The notes under the pieces were generated by a model. It was given only the letters and a program-made list of their open reading frames with translations. It was not told where the DNA came from and ran no database searches. Shown here piece by piece: positions 55,636 to 64,000 of a stretch of DNA of 64,000 nt (positions are counted from its first letter, which is position 1; each line of letters starts with the position of its first letter). The position numbers and the translations under genes are program-made. This DNA is from Acerihabitans arboris (GTDB lineage: Bacteria; Pseudomonadota; Gammaproteobacteria; Enterobacterales; Enterobacteriaceae): assembly GCF_010131535.1 (NCBI RefSeq), contig NZ_WUBS01000012.1, positions 62,001 to 126,000 of the forward strand, in the 5' to 3' direction.

Positions 55636-57623
55636 TGGAGACGCTGTCCGGTGGTTCAGCCGACCCGATGGGGGCCAGTTTTGACGGCAAAGGCGTCAAC
55701 TTCAGCCTGCTCTCCGCCCATGCCGAACGCGTGGTGTTATGCCTGTTTGACGAGAAAGGCCATGAGCGGCAACTCCAACTGGCCGGGCGGACCGGTAATA
55801 TCCGCCATGGCTACCTGCCGGGCGCCAAACCCGGCCAGCGTTACGGCTATCGGATCCACGGCCCGTTCGAGCCGGCGCGGGGACTGCGGTTTAATCCGGC
55901 CAAGCTGCTGATCGATCCGTGCGCCCGCGCGCTCGAGGGCGCGGTCGGCGACCATCCGTCGCTGTACGACCCGGGCCAGGCCCCGGACTGCGCCGACAGC
56001 GCCCCGGCGGCGCCGAAAAGCCTGGTGGTCGATGAGCGCTATGACTGGCGCGGCGATAGGCCGCCGGCGACGTCCTGGGGCAAGACGGTGATTTACGAAG
56101 CCCATGTGCGCGGCCTGACCCGCCTGCATCCGGGGATCCCGGCCGGGCTTCGCGGCAGCTACGCCGCCCTGGCCCATCCGGTGATGATTGCGTATCTGCG
56201 GGAACTGGGTATTACCGCCGTCGAGCTGCTGCCGGTGCAGCAGCACGTGGACGAACCGCGTTTGCAACGTCTGGGACTGCGTAATTACTGGGGCTACAAC
56301 GTGCTGGCGCCCTATGCGGTGGAGCCGGGATATGCCAGCGGCCATGGGGGCCTGTCGGCGCTGGACGAGTTTCGCGCCATGGTCATGGCCCTGCATCTGG
56401 CCGGGATTGAAGTCATCCTGGACGTGGTGTTTAACCACAGCGCGGAGCTGGACCTGACCGGGCCCGTGCTCTCGATGCGCGGTATCGACAACCCCGGCTG
56501 GTACTGGCTGGACGAGCGCGGGGATTACCAAAACTGGACCGGCTGCGGCAATACGCTGCGGCTCGACAATCCCGATGTGGCCGCCTGGGTGCTGGATTGC
56601 CTGCGTTTCTGGCGCGAGGCGTGCCATGTCGACGGCTTTCGTTTCGATCTGGGCACGGTGCTGGGGCGCACGCCGGAATTCACCGCCGCCGCGCGGTTGT
56701 TCGCCGCGCTCAACGACCATCCGTCGCTCAACGGCTGCAAACTGATCGCCGAGCCTTGGGATATTGGCCCCGGCGGCTACCAGGTCGGCCGGTTCCCGCC
56801 GCCGTTTGCGGAATGGAACGACCGCTTTCGCGACGACATGCGCCGTTTCTGGCTTAAGCGCGACCTGGCGCCGGGGGTATTCGCCCGCCGTTTTGCCGCC
56901 TCCAGCGATCTGTTTCACCACGAGGGGCGGTTGCCGTGCGCCACGGTCAATATGCTGACCGCGCACGACGGTTTTACCTTACAGGATGTGGTGAGCTTCG
57001 GGGAAAAACATAACCTGGACAACGGCGAGGACAACCGCGACGGCGCCTGGGATAACCATAGCGATAACCACGGCCATGAAGGCCTTGACGCCGGGCGGGA
57101 CGTCCGGGAAAGGCGCAGCGCCAGCCAGCGCGCGCTGCTGGCGACGCTGTTGTTATCCCAGGGCACGCCGATGCTGCTGGCCGGGGATGAGTTCGGCCAT
57201 AGCCAGCAGGGCAATAACAACGCCTATTGCCAGGACAACGAACTGACCTGGCTTGACTGGCAACGCGCGGATGCCGAACTGACGCGTTTTACCGCCGGGC
57301 TGATCCGTCTGCGCCAGCGCATCCCCGCCCTGGTGGAAAACCGCTGGTGGCCGGAAAACGACCCGCACACGGTGGAGTGGCTGGACGAATACGGCAAGGC
57401 GTTGGGCGCGCGGGAGTGGGAACAGGGCGAGCATCGATTGCAGATCCGCCTGTCACAAGATTACCTGTTTGTGATCAACGCCACTACAAAAGCCTGTGAA
57501 ATGACCTTACCTGAGGGGAGGTGGACGCTGGCGGCACCGTTCCAGCAGCCATGGCAATCGGGATCGGCGCGCCGCTTACCGGTGGCGGCCCAGACGGTCA
57601 ATGTGCTGGTAAAGCAACGATAA
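55635..57623 (+). CDS. glgX: Glycogen debranching enzyme GlgX
   Basis: The 662-residue isoamylase-type GH13 product has [48 protein letters not shown], the nucleophile region [12 protein letters not shown], the acid region LIAEPWDIG, and [12 protein letters not shown]. It removes short branches left by the phosphorylase. The start overlaps glgB by one base. glgC follows after 10 bases. Confidence 0.97.
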   Translation: METLSGGSADPMGASFDGKGVNFSLLSAHAERVVLCLFDEKGHERQLQLAGRTGNIRHGYLPGAKPGQRYGYRIHGPFEPARGLRFNPAKLLIDPCARALEGAVGDHPSLYDPGQAPDCADSAPAAPKSLVVDERYDWRGDRPPATSWGKTVIYEAHVRGLTRLHPGIPAGLRGSYAALAHPVMIAYLRELGITAVELLPVQQHVDEPRLQRLGLRNYWGYNVLAPYAVEPGYASGHGGLSALDEFRAMVMALHLAGIEVILDVVFNHSAELDLTGPVLSMRGIDNPGWYWLDERGDYQNWTGCGNTLRLDNPDVAAWVLDCLRFWREACHVDGFRFDLGTVLGRTPEFTAAARLFAALNDHPSLNGCKLIAEPWDIGPGGYQVGRFPPPFAEWNDRFRDDMRRFWLKRDLAPGVFARRFAASSDLFHHEGRLPCATVNMLTAHDGFTLQDVVSFGEKHNLDNGEDNRDGAWDNHSDNHGHEGLDAGRDVRERRSASQRALLATLLLSQGTPMLLAGDEFGHSQQGNNNAYCQDNELTWLDWQRADAELTRFTAGLIRLRQRIPALVENRWWPENDPHTVEWLDEYGKALGAREWEQGEHRLQIRLSQDYLFVINATTKACEMTLPEGRWTLAAPFQQPWQSGSARRLPVAAQTVNVLVKQR

Positions 57624-57633
57624 GGAGACGGCG

Positions 57634-58920
57634 ATGGTTAGGTATGAAGGTAGTGACCCGGTGATGCTGGCCAGACAATTGCCGACCCAGTCCGTTGCGC
57701 TGATCCTGGCGGGCGGGCGCGGCTCGCGGTTAAAAGACCTGACGGCCAAGCGCGCCAAACCGGCGGTCCATTTCGGCGGTAAGTTCCGTATTATCGATTT
57801 TGCGCTGTCCAACTGCCTGAACTCCGGCATCCGCAGGATCGGCGTGATCACCCAGTATCAGTCCCATACCCTGGTGCAGCATATCCAGCGCGGCTGGTCT
57901 TTCCTCAACGAGGAGATGAACGAATTTGTCGATCTGCTGCCCGCGCAGCAGCGTTTCGCCACCGAACACTGGTATCGCGGCACGGCGGATGCGGTATCGC
58001 AAAACCTGGATATTATCCGGCGCTATCGCGCCAAATACATCGTGATCCTGGCCGGCGATCACATCTATAAAATGGATTACTCCCGCCTGCTGATCGACCA
58101 TGTGGAAAAGGGCGCCAAATGCACCGTGGCCTGCCTGCCGGTTCCCCGCCTGGAGGGCAGGGACTTCGGCGTCATGGCGGTCGACGATGAATACCGCGTG
58201 CTGGAATTTGTCGAAAAACCGCCGGAACCGCCGGCGATGCCCGGCTTCCCGGATTTGGCGCTGGCCAGCATGGGCATCTATGTATTTGACGCCGACTATC
58301 TGTTCGAGCTGCTGGAAGAGGATATGCAAACCGAAGGATCCAATCACGACTTCGGCAAGGACATTATCCCGAAAATTACCGCCCTGGGCGAAGCCTGGGC
58401 GCATCCCTTTACCCTTTCCTGCGTTTCTTCCGCCGAAGATGACGCGACGCCGCCCTACTGGCGCGACGTGGGTACGCTGGACGCGTACTGGCGGGCGAAT
58501 CTAGACCTGGCTTCGATAACCCCGGAGCTGGATATGTACGATCAAAACTGGCCGATACGCACGCATATGGAACCGCTGCCGCCGGCCAAATTTGTCCAGG
58601 ATCGGGCCGGTAATCATGGCGTGACCCTGAACTCACTGGTTTCCGGCGGTTGCATTCTTTCCGGTGCGCATATCACGCATTCGGTGCTGTTTCCCCGCGT
58701 GCGCGTTAATTCATTCTGCACGCTGGACGGCGCGGTAATTTTACCGGATGTGATCGTGGGACGCTCTTGCCGGTTGCGGCGCTGCATTATCGATCGCGCC
58801 TGCGAAATACCCGAAGGCATGGTGATCGGTGAAAACGCCGCGGACGATGAACGACGATTCTATCGCTCTGAGGAAGGAATCGTACTGGTAACACGAAAGA
58901 TGTTGGCCAACGTCAATTAG
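57634..58920 (+). CDS. glgC: Glucose-1-phosphate adenylyltransferase
   Basis: The 428-residue product has the ADP-glucose pyrophosphorylase signatures [20 protein letters not shown] (residues 22-41), [21 protein letters not shown] and the C-terminal beta-helix. It makes ADP-glucose and is the control point (fructose-1,6-bisphosphate activates, AMP inhibits in E. coli). AAGGAGA precedes the ATG. Confidence 0.97.
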   Translation: MVRYEGSDPVMLARQLPTQSVALILAGGRGSRLKDLTAKRAKPAVHFGGKFRIIDFALSNCLNSGIRRIGVITQYQSHTLVQHIQRGWSFLNEEMNEFVDLLPAQQRFATEHWYRGTADAVSQNLDIIRRYRAKYIVILAGDHIYKMDYSRLLIDHVEKGAKCTVACLPVPRLEGRDFGVMAVDDEYRVLEFVEKPPEPPAMPGFPDLALASMGIYVFDADYLFELLEEDMQTEGSNHDFGKDIIPKITALGEAWAHPFTLSCVSSAEDDATPPYWRDVGTLDAYWRANLDLASITPELDMYDQNWPIRTHMEPLPPAKFVQDRAGNHGVTLNSLVSGGCILSGAHITHSVLFPRVRVNSFCTLDGAVILPDVIVGRSCRLRRCIIDRACEIPEGMVIGENAADDERRFYRSEEGIVLVTRKMLANVN

Positions 58921-58971
58921 GAAGGCCTGTAGCCATACAGTCAAAAATAATAAGCCTTAACGGGAGCGATA

Positions 58972-60402
58972 ATGCAGGTTTTACATGTTTGTTCTGAACT
59001 GTTTCCCCTCTTGAAAACCGGGGGACTGGCAGATGTGGTCGGGGCGTTACCCGCGGCTCAGATTGTGGAAGGGGATGACGTCCGGGTGTTGTTGCCGGCG
59101 TTTCCGGATTTGCGCAAAGGTATCCCGGGTACCCGCGTGGTCAATGAATTCGAGGCGTTCTCGCGCCGCGTCACGTTATTATATGGCCGTTTCAACGGCG
59201 TCGGCATCTATCTTATCGATGCGCCCGATCTCTACGATCGTCCCGGCAGCCCGTACCATGACCAGGATCAGTATGCCTACATGGATAACTACCTGCGGTT
59301 TGCGCTATTGGGCTGGGTCGGCGCTGAAATGGGCAGCGGGCTGGACAGGGCATGGCAACCGGATATCGTGCAGGCCCATGACTGGCACGCCGGCCTGACC
59401 TGCGCCTACCTGGCGGCCAAGGGACGGCCGGCAAAATCGGTGTTCACCGTGCATAACCTGGCCTACCAGGGACTGTTTAACGCCCGACATCTGCCTGAAC
59501 TGGGCCTGCCGGACGATTATTTCCAGACCTATGGCATGGAGTTTTTTGGCCAGATCTCCTATCTGAAGGCCGGGCTGTTTTATGCCGATCACGTTACCAC
59601 CGTCAGCCCCACCTACGCCCGGGAAATCACCCAGCCGGCCTACGGTTACGGTATGGAGGGGCTGCTGGCGTCGCTGGAGTCCCAGGGGCGGCTTACCGGC
59701 ATCCTGAACGGGGTGGACGACGCCATCTGGAACCCGACCCACGACGCCATGCTGTCCACGCGTTATAACCGCGATGTGCTGGAGGCGAAAGTGAACAACA
59801 AGCGCCACCTGCAGACCGCCATGGGATTGACGGTGGATGAGAAGGTGCCGCTGTTCGCCGTGGTCAGCCGGCTGACCAGCCAGAAGGGACTGGACCTGGT
59901 GCTGGAGGTGCTGCCGGACCTGCTGGAGCAGGGCGGCCAGCTGACGCTGCTGGGCGCCGGCGACGCCACCTTGCAGCAGGGTTTCCTGGCGGCGGCGGCG
60001 GAATATCCCAGCCAGGTGGGTGTCCAGTTGGGGTATCACGAGGCGTTTTCCCACCGCATTATCGGCGGCGCTGACGTGATCATGGTGCCGAGCCGGTTCG
60101 AGCCCTGCGGCCTGACGCAGCTGTACGGCCTGAAATACGGCACCCTGCCGCTGGTACGGCGCACCGGCGGGTTGGCGGACACGGTGACCGACAGTTCGCT
60201 GGAAAATCTGTCCGACGGCATCGCCAGCGGTTTTGTCTTCGAGGATGCCACCGCCGGCGCGTTGCAGCGGGCAATTCGCCGCGCTTTTGTGTTATGGTCA
60301 AGGCCTGCCCTGTGGCGTTATGTCCAGCGTCAGGCGATGGGTTTGGATTTCAGTTGGCATGTCGCCGCACGGGCTTATCAGTCTCTTTATCAACGGTTGT
60401 AG
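58972..60402 (+). CDS. glgA: Glycogen synthase
   Basis: The 476-residue GT5 enzyme opens [20 protein letters not shown], with the ADP-glucose-binding Lys15 in [25 protein letters not shown] and [20 protein letters not shown] near the C-terminus are also family motifs. It adds glucose from ADP-glucose to the chain. GGGAG precedes the ATG. Part of glgBXCAP. Confidence 0.98.
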   Translation: MQVLHVCSELFPLLKTGGLADVVGALPAAQIVEGDDVRVLLPAFPDLRKGIPGTRVVNEFEAFSRRVTLLYGRFNGVGIYLIDAPDLYDRPGSPYHDQDQYAYMDNYLRFALLGWVGAEMGSGLDRAWQPDIVQAHDWHAGLTCAYLAAKGRPAKSVFTVHNLAYQGLFNARHLPELGLPDDYFQTYGMEFFGQISYLKAGLFYADHVTTVSPTYAREITQPAYGYGMEGLLASLESQGRLTGILNGVDDAIWNPTHDAMLSTRYNRDVLEAKVNNKRHLQTAMGLTVDEKVPLFAVVSRLTSQKGLDLVLEVLPDLLEQGGQLTLLGAGDATLQQGFLAAAAEYPSQVGVQLGYHEAFSHRIIGGADVIMVPSRFEPCGLTQLYGLKYGTLPLVRRTGGLADTVTDSSLENLSDGIASGFVFEDATAGALQRAIRRAFVLWSRPALWRYVQRQAMGLDFSWHVAARAYQSLYQRL

Positions 60403-60428
60403 ATATCCACTGATTGGGAACGAATGCC

Positions 60429-62876
60429 ATGAACTCTCCGTTTATTTATGCGTCACCCACGCTTAGCGTCGAAGCGCTGAAACATTCGATCGCGTATAAG
60501 CTGATGTTTACCATCGGCAAGGACCCTTCCGTTGCCAACAAGCATGAGTGGCTGAACGCCACGTTGCTGGCGGTGCGGGACCGGATGGTGGAGCGCTGGC
60601 TGCGCTCCAATCGCGCGCAGCTGTCGCAGGATGTGCGCCAGGTGTATTACCTGTCGATGGAGTTCTTGCTTGGCCGGACGCTGTCCAACGCGCTGCTGGC
60701 CATGGGCATTTATGACGACACCAAGGCCGCCCTGGAGGATATGGGGTTTGAGCTGGACGACCTGCTGCAGGAGGAGAACGATCCCGGGCTTGGCAACGGC
60801 GGTCTGGGGCGGCTGGCGGCCTGTTTCCTCGATTCCATGGCGACGCTGGCGTTGCCGGGGCGGGGCTATGGCATACGCTATGAATACGGCATGTTCAAGC
60901 AGAATATTATCAACGGGCAGCAGGCGGAATCGCCCGACTACTGGCTGGAATACGGCAATCCCTGGGAGTTTCCGCGCCACTCGACCCGCTATAAAGTGCG
61001 TTTTGGCGGCCGGGTGCAGCAGGAGGGGGCCAAAACCCGCTGGGTGGAGACCGAGGAAGTGCTGGCCTGCGCCTACGACCAGATTATTCCCGGTTTCGAT
61101 ACCGACGCCACCAACACCTTAAGGCTGTGGAGCGCCCAGGCCAGTAACGAAATCAACCTGGGCAAATTCAACCAGGGCGATTATTTCGCCGCGGTAGAAG
61201 ATAAAAACTATTCTGAAAACGTTTCCCGGGTGCTGTATCCGGATGATTCCACCTATTCAGGCCGCGAATTGCGCCTGCGCCAGGAATATTTTCTAGTCTC
61301 CGCCACCATGCAGGATATCCTGAATCGTCACTGGATGATGCACCAGACCTTCGACAACCTGGTGGACAAAATAGCGATTCACCTTAACGATACCCATCCG
61401 GTGCTGTCGATCCCTGAACTGATGCGCCTGCTGATCGACGAACATAAATTTACCTGGCAACAGGCCTGGGACGTGGTCGGCAAGGTGTTTTCCTATACCA
61501 ACCATACCCTGATGAGCGAAGCGCTGGAAACCTGGCCGGTGGATATGCTGGGCAAGATCCTGCCGCGTCAGCTGCAGATTATTTTTGAGATCAACGATCA
61601 TTTCCTCAATGGCGTGCAGGAGCGGTTTCCTGACGACCCCGACCTGCTGGCGCGCGTGTCCATTATCGACGAGCATAATGGGCGCATGGTGCGCATGGCC
61701 TGGCTGGCGGTGATTGCCAGCCACAAGGTCAACGGCGTGTCGGAACTGCATTCGGATCTGATGGTGCAATCGCTGTTTGCCGATTTTGCCCATATTTTCC
61801 CGGACAGGTTTTGCAATAAAACCAACGGCGTCACGCCTAGGCGCTGGCTGGCGCTGGCGAACCGGCCGCTGTCGGCGGTGCTGGACGACACCATCGGCCA
61901 GATGTGGCGTACCGATTTAAGCCAGCTGGAAGAGATCAAATCCCATATTGATTTCCCCACCTTTATCCAGGATGTGCAAAAGGCCAAGCTGGAAAATAAA
62001 AAAGCGCTGGCCATTTATATGGCCAAAGAGCTTAACGTGGTGGTCGACCCGGCGGCGCTGTTTGATGTGCAAATCAAGCGCATCCATGAGTACAAGCGTC
62101 AGCTGATGAACGTGCTGCATATCATCACCCGCTATAACCGGATTAAGCAGGATCCGGACGCCGACTGGGTGCCGCGGGTGAATATCTTTGCCGGCAAGGC
62201 CGCCTCGGCCTACCATATGGCCAAGCAGATTATTCATTTAATCAACGATGTGGCGTCGGTGATCAATAGCGATCCGCTGGTGAAAAACCGGCTGAAAGTG
62301 GTGTTTATCCCCAACTATAGCGTCAGCCTGGCGCAGCTGATTATTCCGGCGGCGGATCTGTCCGAGCAGATTTCCCTGGCGGGCACCGAGGCTTCCGGCA
62401 CCAGTAACATGAAATTTGCGCTTAACGGCGCGCTGACCATCGGCACCCTGGACGGCGCCAATATCGAGATGGGCAGCCGCATGGGCGAGGAGAATATCTT
62501 TATCTTCGGCAATACCGCCGGGCAGGTGGAGGCGCTGCGCCGCGACGGATATAACCCGCGCCGGTTTTACGAGCAGGACGCCGAGCTTAACCAGGCCCTG
62601 ACCCAAATCGCCACCGGCGTGTTCAGCCCGGGCGATGCCAATCGCTACCGTAACCTGTTCGATACGCTGGTGAATTTCGGCGATTATTACCAACTGCTGG
62701 CGGATTACCGCAGTTATGTCGATACCCAGGATCGGGTGGACCATCTCTATCAGCAGCCGGAGGAGTGGACGCGGCGGGCGGTGATGAATATTGCCAGCAT
62801 GGGGTATTTTTCGTCGGACCGGACCATCCAGGAATACGCGGATGAGATTTGGCATGTGAAGCCGATCAGGCTGTAG
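60429..62876 (+). CDS. glgP: Glycogen phosphorylase
   Basis: The 815-residue product (E. coli length) starts at ATG 60429; a TTG at 60414 adds an unsupported extension. It has [41 protein letters not shown] and the pyridoxal phosphate Lys at about residue 662 ([14 protein letters not shown]). It releases glucose-1-phosphate from glycogen ends. Last gene of the operon. Confidence 0.98.
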   Translation: MNSPFIYASPTLSVEALKHSIAYKLMFTIGKDPSVANKHEWLNATLLAVRDRMVERWLRSNRAQLSQDVRQVYYLSMEFLLGRTLSNALLAMGIYDDTKAALEDMGFELDDLLQEENDPGLGNGGLGRLAACFLDSMATLALPGRGYGIRYEYGMFKQNIINGQQAESPDYWLEYGNPWEFPRHSTRYKVRFGGRVQQEGAKTRWVETEEVLACAYDQIIPGFDTDATNTLRLWSAQASNEINLGKFNQGDYFAAVEDKNYSENVSRVLYPDDSTYSGRELRLRQEYFLVSATMQDILNRHWMMHQTFDNLVDKIAIHLNDTHPVLSIPELMRLLIDEHKFTWQQAWDVVGKVFSYTNHTLMSEALETWPVDMLGKILPRQLQIIFEINDHFLNGVQERFPDDPDLLARVSIIDEHNGRMVRMAWLAVIASHKVNGVSELHSDLMVQSLFADFAHIFPDRFCNKTNGVTPRRWLALANRPLSAVLDDTIGQMWRTDLSQLEEIKSHIDFPTFIQDVQKAKLENKKALAIYMAKELNVVVDPAALFDVQIKRIHEYKRQLMNVLHIITRYNRIKQDPDADWVPRVNIFAGKAASAYHMAKQIIHLINDVASVINSDPLVKNRLKVVFIPNYSVSLAQLIIPAADLSEQISLAGTEASGTSNMKFALNGALTIGTLDGANIEMGSRMGEENIFIFGNTAGQVEALRRDGYNPRRFYEQDAELNQALTQIATGVFSPGDANRYRNLFDTLVNFGDYYQLLADYRSYVDTQDRVDHLYQQPEEWTRRAVMNIASMGYFSSDRTIQEYADEIWHVKPIRL

Positions 62877-63308
62877 GGGTAAACGATGAATGGGCCCGGC
62901 CGTCGCGCCGGTCCCTATATATAAAAAAGAAAATCCTGGGTAAGGTGATGCCCCTTCCCGGTGATTTAGCCCAATCACCCTTATGATGCCAGCGCTAGCT
63001 TGCGCCCCTCCATCGGTCCACGTTTTTTTCCGGCATCAACAAGCCGCATGCCAGGTTTGATGCGGCGCCAAATGTGGTCGTTGAGTGACCCCTTTCTTTT
63101 AACAAAATGTGCAGATCCGATTCGTACTTTCATGGCCGAAAGAAAAAATGTCTCCAAGTAAACGGGGGCTCATCAATACTAAAATAAAAAAACATATATT
63201 AATAAATTCTTGAAAGAATCTTTATAAGTTATTACTCTTTTTTTTGTAATACCCCCAAAACATACCTAATTCAATCGCTATATAAACTAATAGATATATC
63301 AGGAAAAA
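62877..63308. other. Intergenic region between glgP and the F-box gene; composition shift
   Basis: A hairpin at 62892-62915 (GGGCCCGGC / GCCGGTCCC, one mismatch) followed by an A/T-rich tail may end the glg transcript. From about 63120 onward the DNA is strongly AT-rich, unlike everything to the left, marking a likely insertion boundary between about 63110 and 63180. A 14-base hairpin ATTCTT-GA-AAGAAT lies at 63206-63219. No promoter call is firm. Confidence 0.5.
62981..63133 (-). CDS. Possible small basic protein (50 residues), unrecognised
   Basis: An ATG at 63133 opens a 50-codon frame ending TAA at 62981: MKVRIGSAHFVKRKGSLNDH, then IWRRIKPGMRLVDAGKKRGP and MEGRKLALAS. It is strongly basic, with no signal peptide or membrane segment. 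No ribosome site is evident at the right distance (GGAG is 18 bases away). It could be a real small gene, the tail of a decayed mobile-element gene, or chance. Confidence 0.3.
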   Translation of the reverse strand: MKVRIGSAHFVKRKGSLNDHIWRRIKPGMRLVDAGKKRGPMEGRKLALAS

Positions 63309-64000
63309 ATGATTGGTGAAACAATTGCAGGCAGTACCAGGGCACCGGATTCTCTCCATGCCTCCAATGGGCGCATAGATAAAAACCAACCTTCTTTTAT
63401 CGACGCATTAAGCTATGTGGGACAAAGTGCTTCTACTATTGGCTACACTTCCTTACCACAAGAAATGATTGAGCTAATTCTTGGAAAATTGAAATCCGAG
63501 GATATGCTGAGGATAGCCGATCTCAACAAACAAACTTGGAAGGCGGCCAGTCATATTTTTTTCAAAATTGATAAAAAGGAAAAATACCATATTGCTGATC
63601 ATATTATTCGCATTCAAAACAATCATACCCATGCGCTGAAAAATCTTATTAGAATGGAAGGAGGCATTTTTAATATCTATGATAAAGGTGGGTATCCTCC
63701 GATGATTCAGGCGGCGGTGAGGCATGATAGGGGTGATATTTTAAATATCCTCCTTGAAATGAATGAACCTGTTAAAAATTCTAATAATAAAGCTACTGCT
63801 TTACCGTATAATTTTTCCCACGATTTGTCATTCGCCTTTGGAAGTGCCATCCGTAAAAATAATATTTCTGCTATTGATAATATATTAAATTATCCTGGTG
63901 TAAATATAGGACTTCATAGAGAAATATTTAACCATTCGCCGATTTTGTGCCATCTCTTTGCCACGGGGGCTGAAATTGCTACTATCAAAAAAATAATCGA
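63309..64000 (+). CDS. F-box plus ankyrin-like repeat protein, 5' portion (runs off the window)
   Basis: ATG 63309, preceded by AGGA, opens a frame with no stop through base 64000 (230 codons). Residues 1-46 are polar and lack a classical signal peptide. Residues 48-85 read as an F-box (SLPQEMIELILGKLKSEDML, then RIADLNKQTWKAAS): the LP-x-E opening, spaced leucines and closing Trp fit the Skp1-binding motif. Residues 127-151 (GGYPPMIQAAVRHDRGDILN and following ILLEM) and about 170-205 (FAFGSAIRKNNISAIDNILN) follow ankyrin-repeat logic. F-box/ankyrin proteins in bacteria are usually host-directed effectors that use the host ubiquitin ligase. The gene is AT-rich against a GC-rich chromosome, suggesting recent transfer. 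Confidence 0.8.
   Translation, partial: MIGETIAGSTRAPDSLHASNGRIDKNQPSFIDALSYVGQSASTIGYTSLPQEMIELILGKLKSEDMLRIADLNKQTWKAASHIFFKIDKKEKYHIADHIIRIQNNHTHALKNLIRMEGGIFNIYDKGGYPPMIQAAVRHDRGDILNILLEMNEPVKNSNNKATALPYNFSHDLSFAFGSAIRKNNISAIDNILNYPGVNIGLHREIFNHSPILCHLFATGAEIATIKKII

Noticed and set aside
63474-63725. 83-codon minus-strand frame in the AT-rich end
   Set aside because: Antisense to the F-box/ankyrin frame, with no motif.
1-64000. tRNA genes, rRNA genes, CRISPR arrays, intact insertion sequences
   Set aside because: Looked for T-loop GGTTCGAATCC-type sequences, regularly spaced repeats and transposase motifs; none was convincing.

Overview
The window is chromosomal DNA of a GC-rich enterobacterium (order Enterobacterales). 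It carries the hemCDXY / cyaA / dapF-xerC-uvrD / corA / rarD / pldA-recQ-rhtCB-pldB-yigL block and the yhhW / gntR / yhgN-asd-glgBXCAP block, both close in protein sequence and length to E. coli, plus GlmZ and RyhB small RNAs. A type VI secretion cluster, an SsrB-like regulator, several decayed genes and a eukaryotic-like F-box/ankyrin gene suggest a host-associated member such as the Pectobacteriaceae or the Sodalis relatives. The genus is inference.

Layout. 1-16.6 kb: part of a type VI secretion system. tssM (3' end), tssA, a fused tssB-tssC, hcp and a TagH-tail-like gene lie on the plus strand. They face a minus-strand run vgrG, DUF2169/pentapeptide, pentapeptide, DUF3540, tssE, tssF, tssG. 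A 7-bp x 7 tandem repeat sits just ahead of the DUF3540 gene. 16.7-20.1 kb: orphan SsrB-like response regulator, FAH-family hydrolase, LpxL/LpxP acyltransferase. 20.1-21.2 kb: a scar with remnants of two divergent transporter genes flanking a perfect palindrome. 21.2-21.75 kb: glmZ with sigma-54, IHF and GlrR-type sites. 21.8-26.0 kb: hemY-hemX-hemD-hemC on the minus strand. 26.1-44.5 kb: cyaA, lptM, dapF-yigA-xerC-yigB-uvrD (LexA box before uvrD), corA with a leader peptide, an AbrB-family membrane protein, rarD, pldA, recQ, rhtC, rhtB, pldB, yigL. cyaY is missing from its usual place.

At about 44.5 kb the E. coli-like gene order jumps from yigL to ryhB-yhhW. After yhhW come an inserted AraC regulator/SDR pair, gntR, a GntT-type gluconate transporter behind a 36-bp perfect palindrome, a LysR/SnoaL deletion scar, yhgN, asd and the five-gene glycogen operon. 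The last 0.7 kb is AT-rich and holds the 5' part of a gene for an F-box plus ankyrin-like protein that runs off the window. It is the strongest candidate for something undescribed here.

Functionally the window combines core metabolism and envelope maintenance (heme, cAMP, diaminopimelate, chromosome resolution, Mg2+ uptake, lysophospholipid recycling, glycogen) with a contact-dependent secretion machine and probable host-directed accessory genes.
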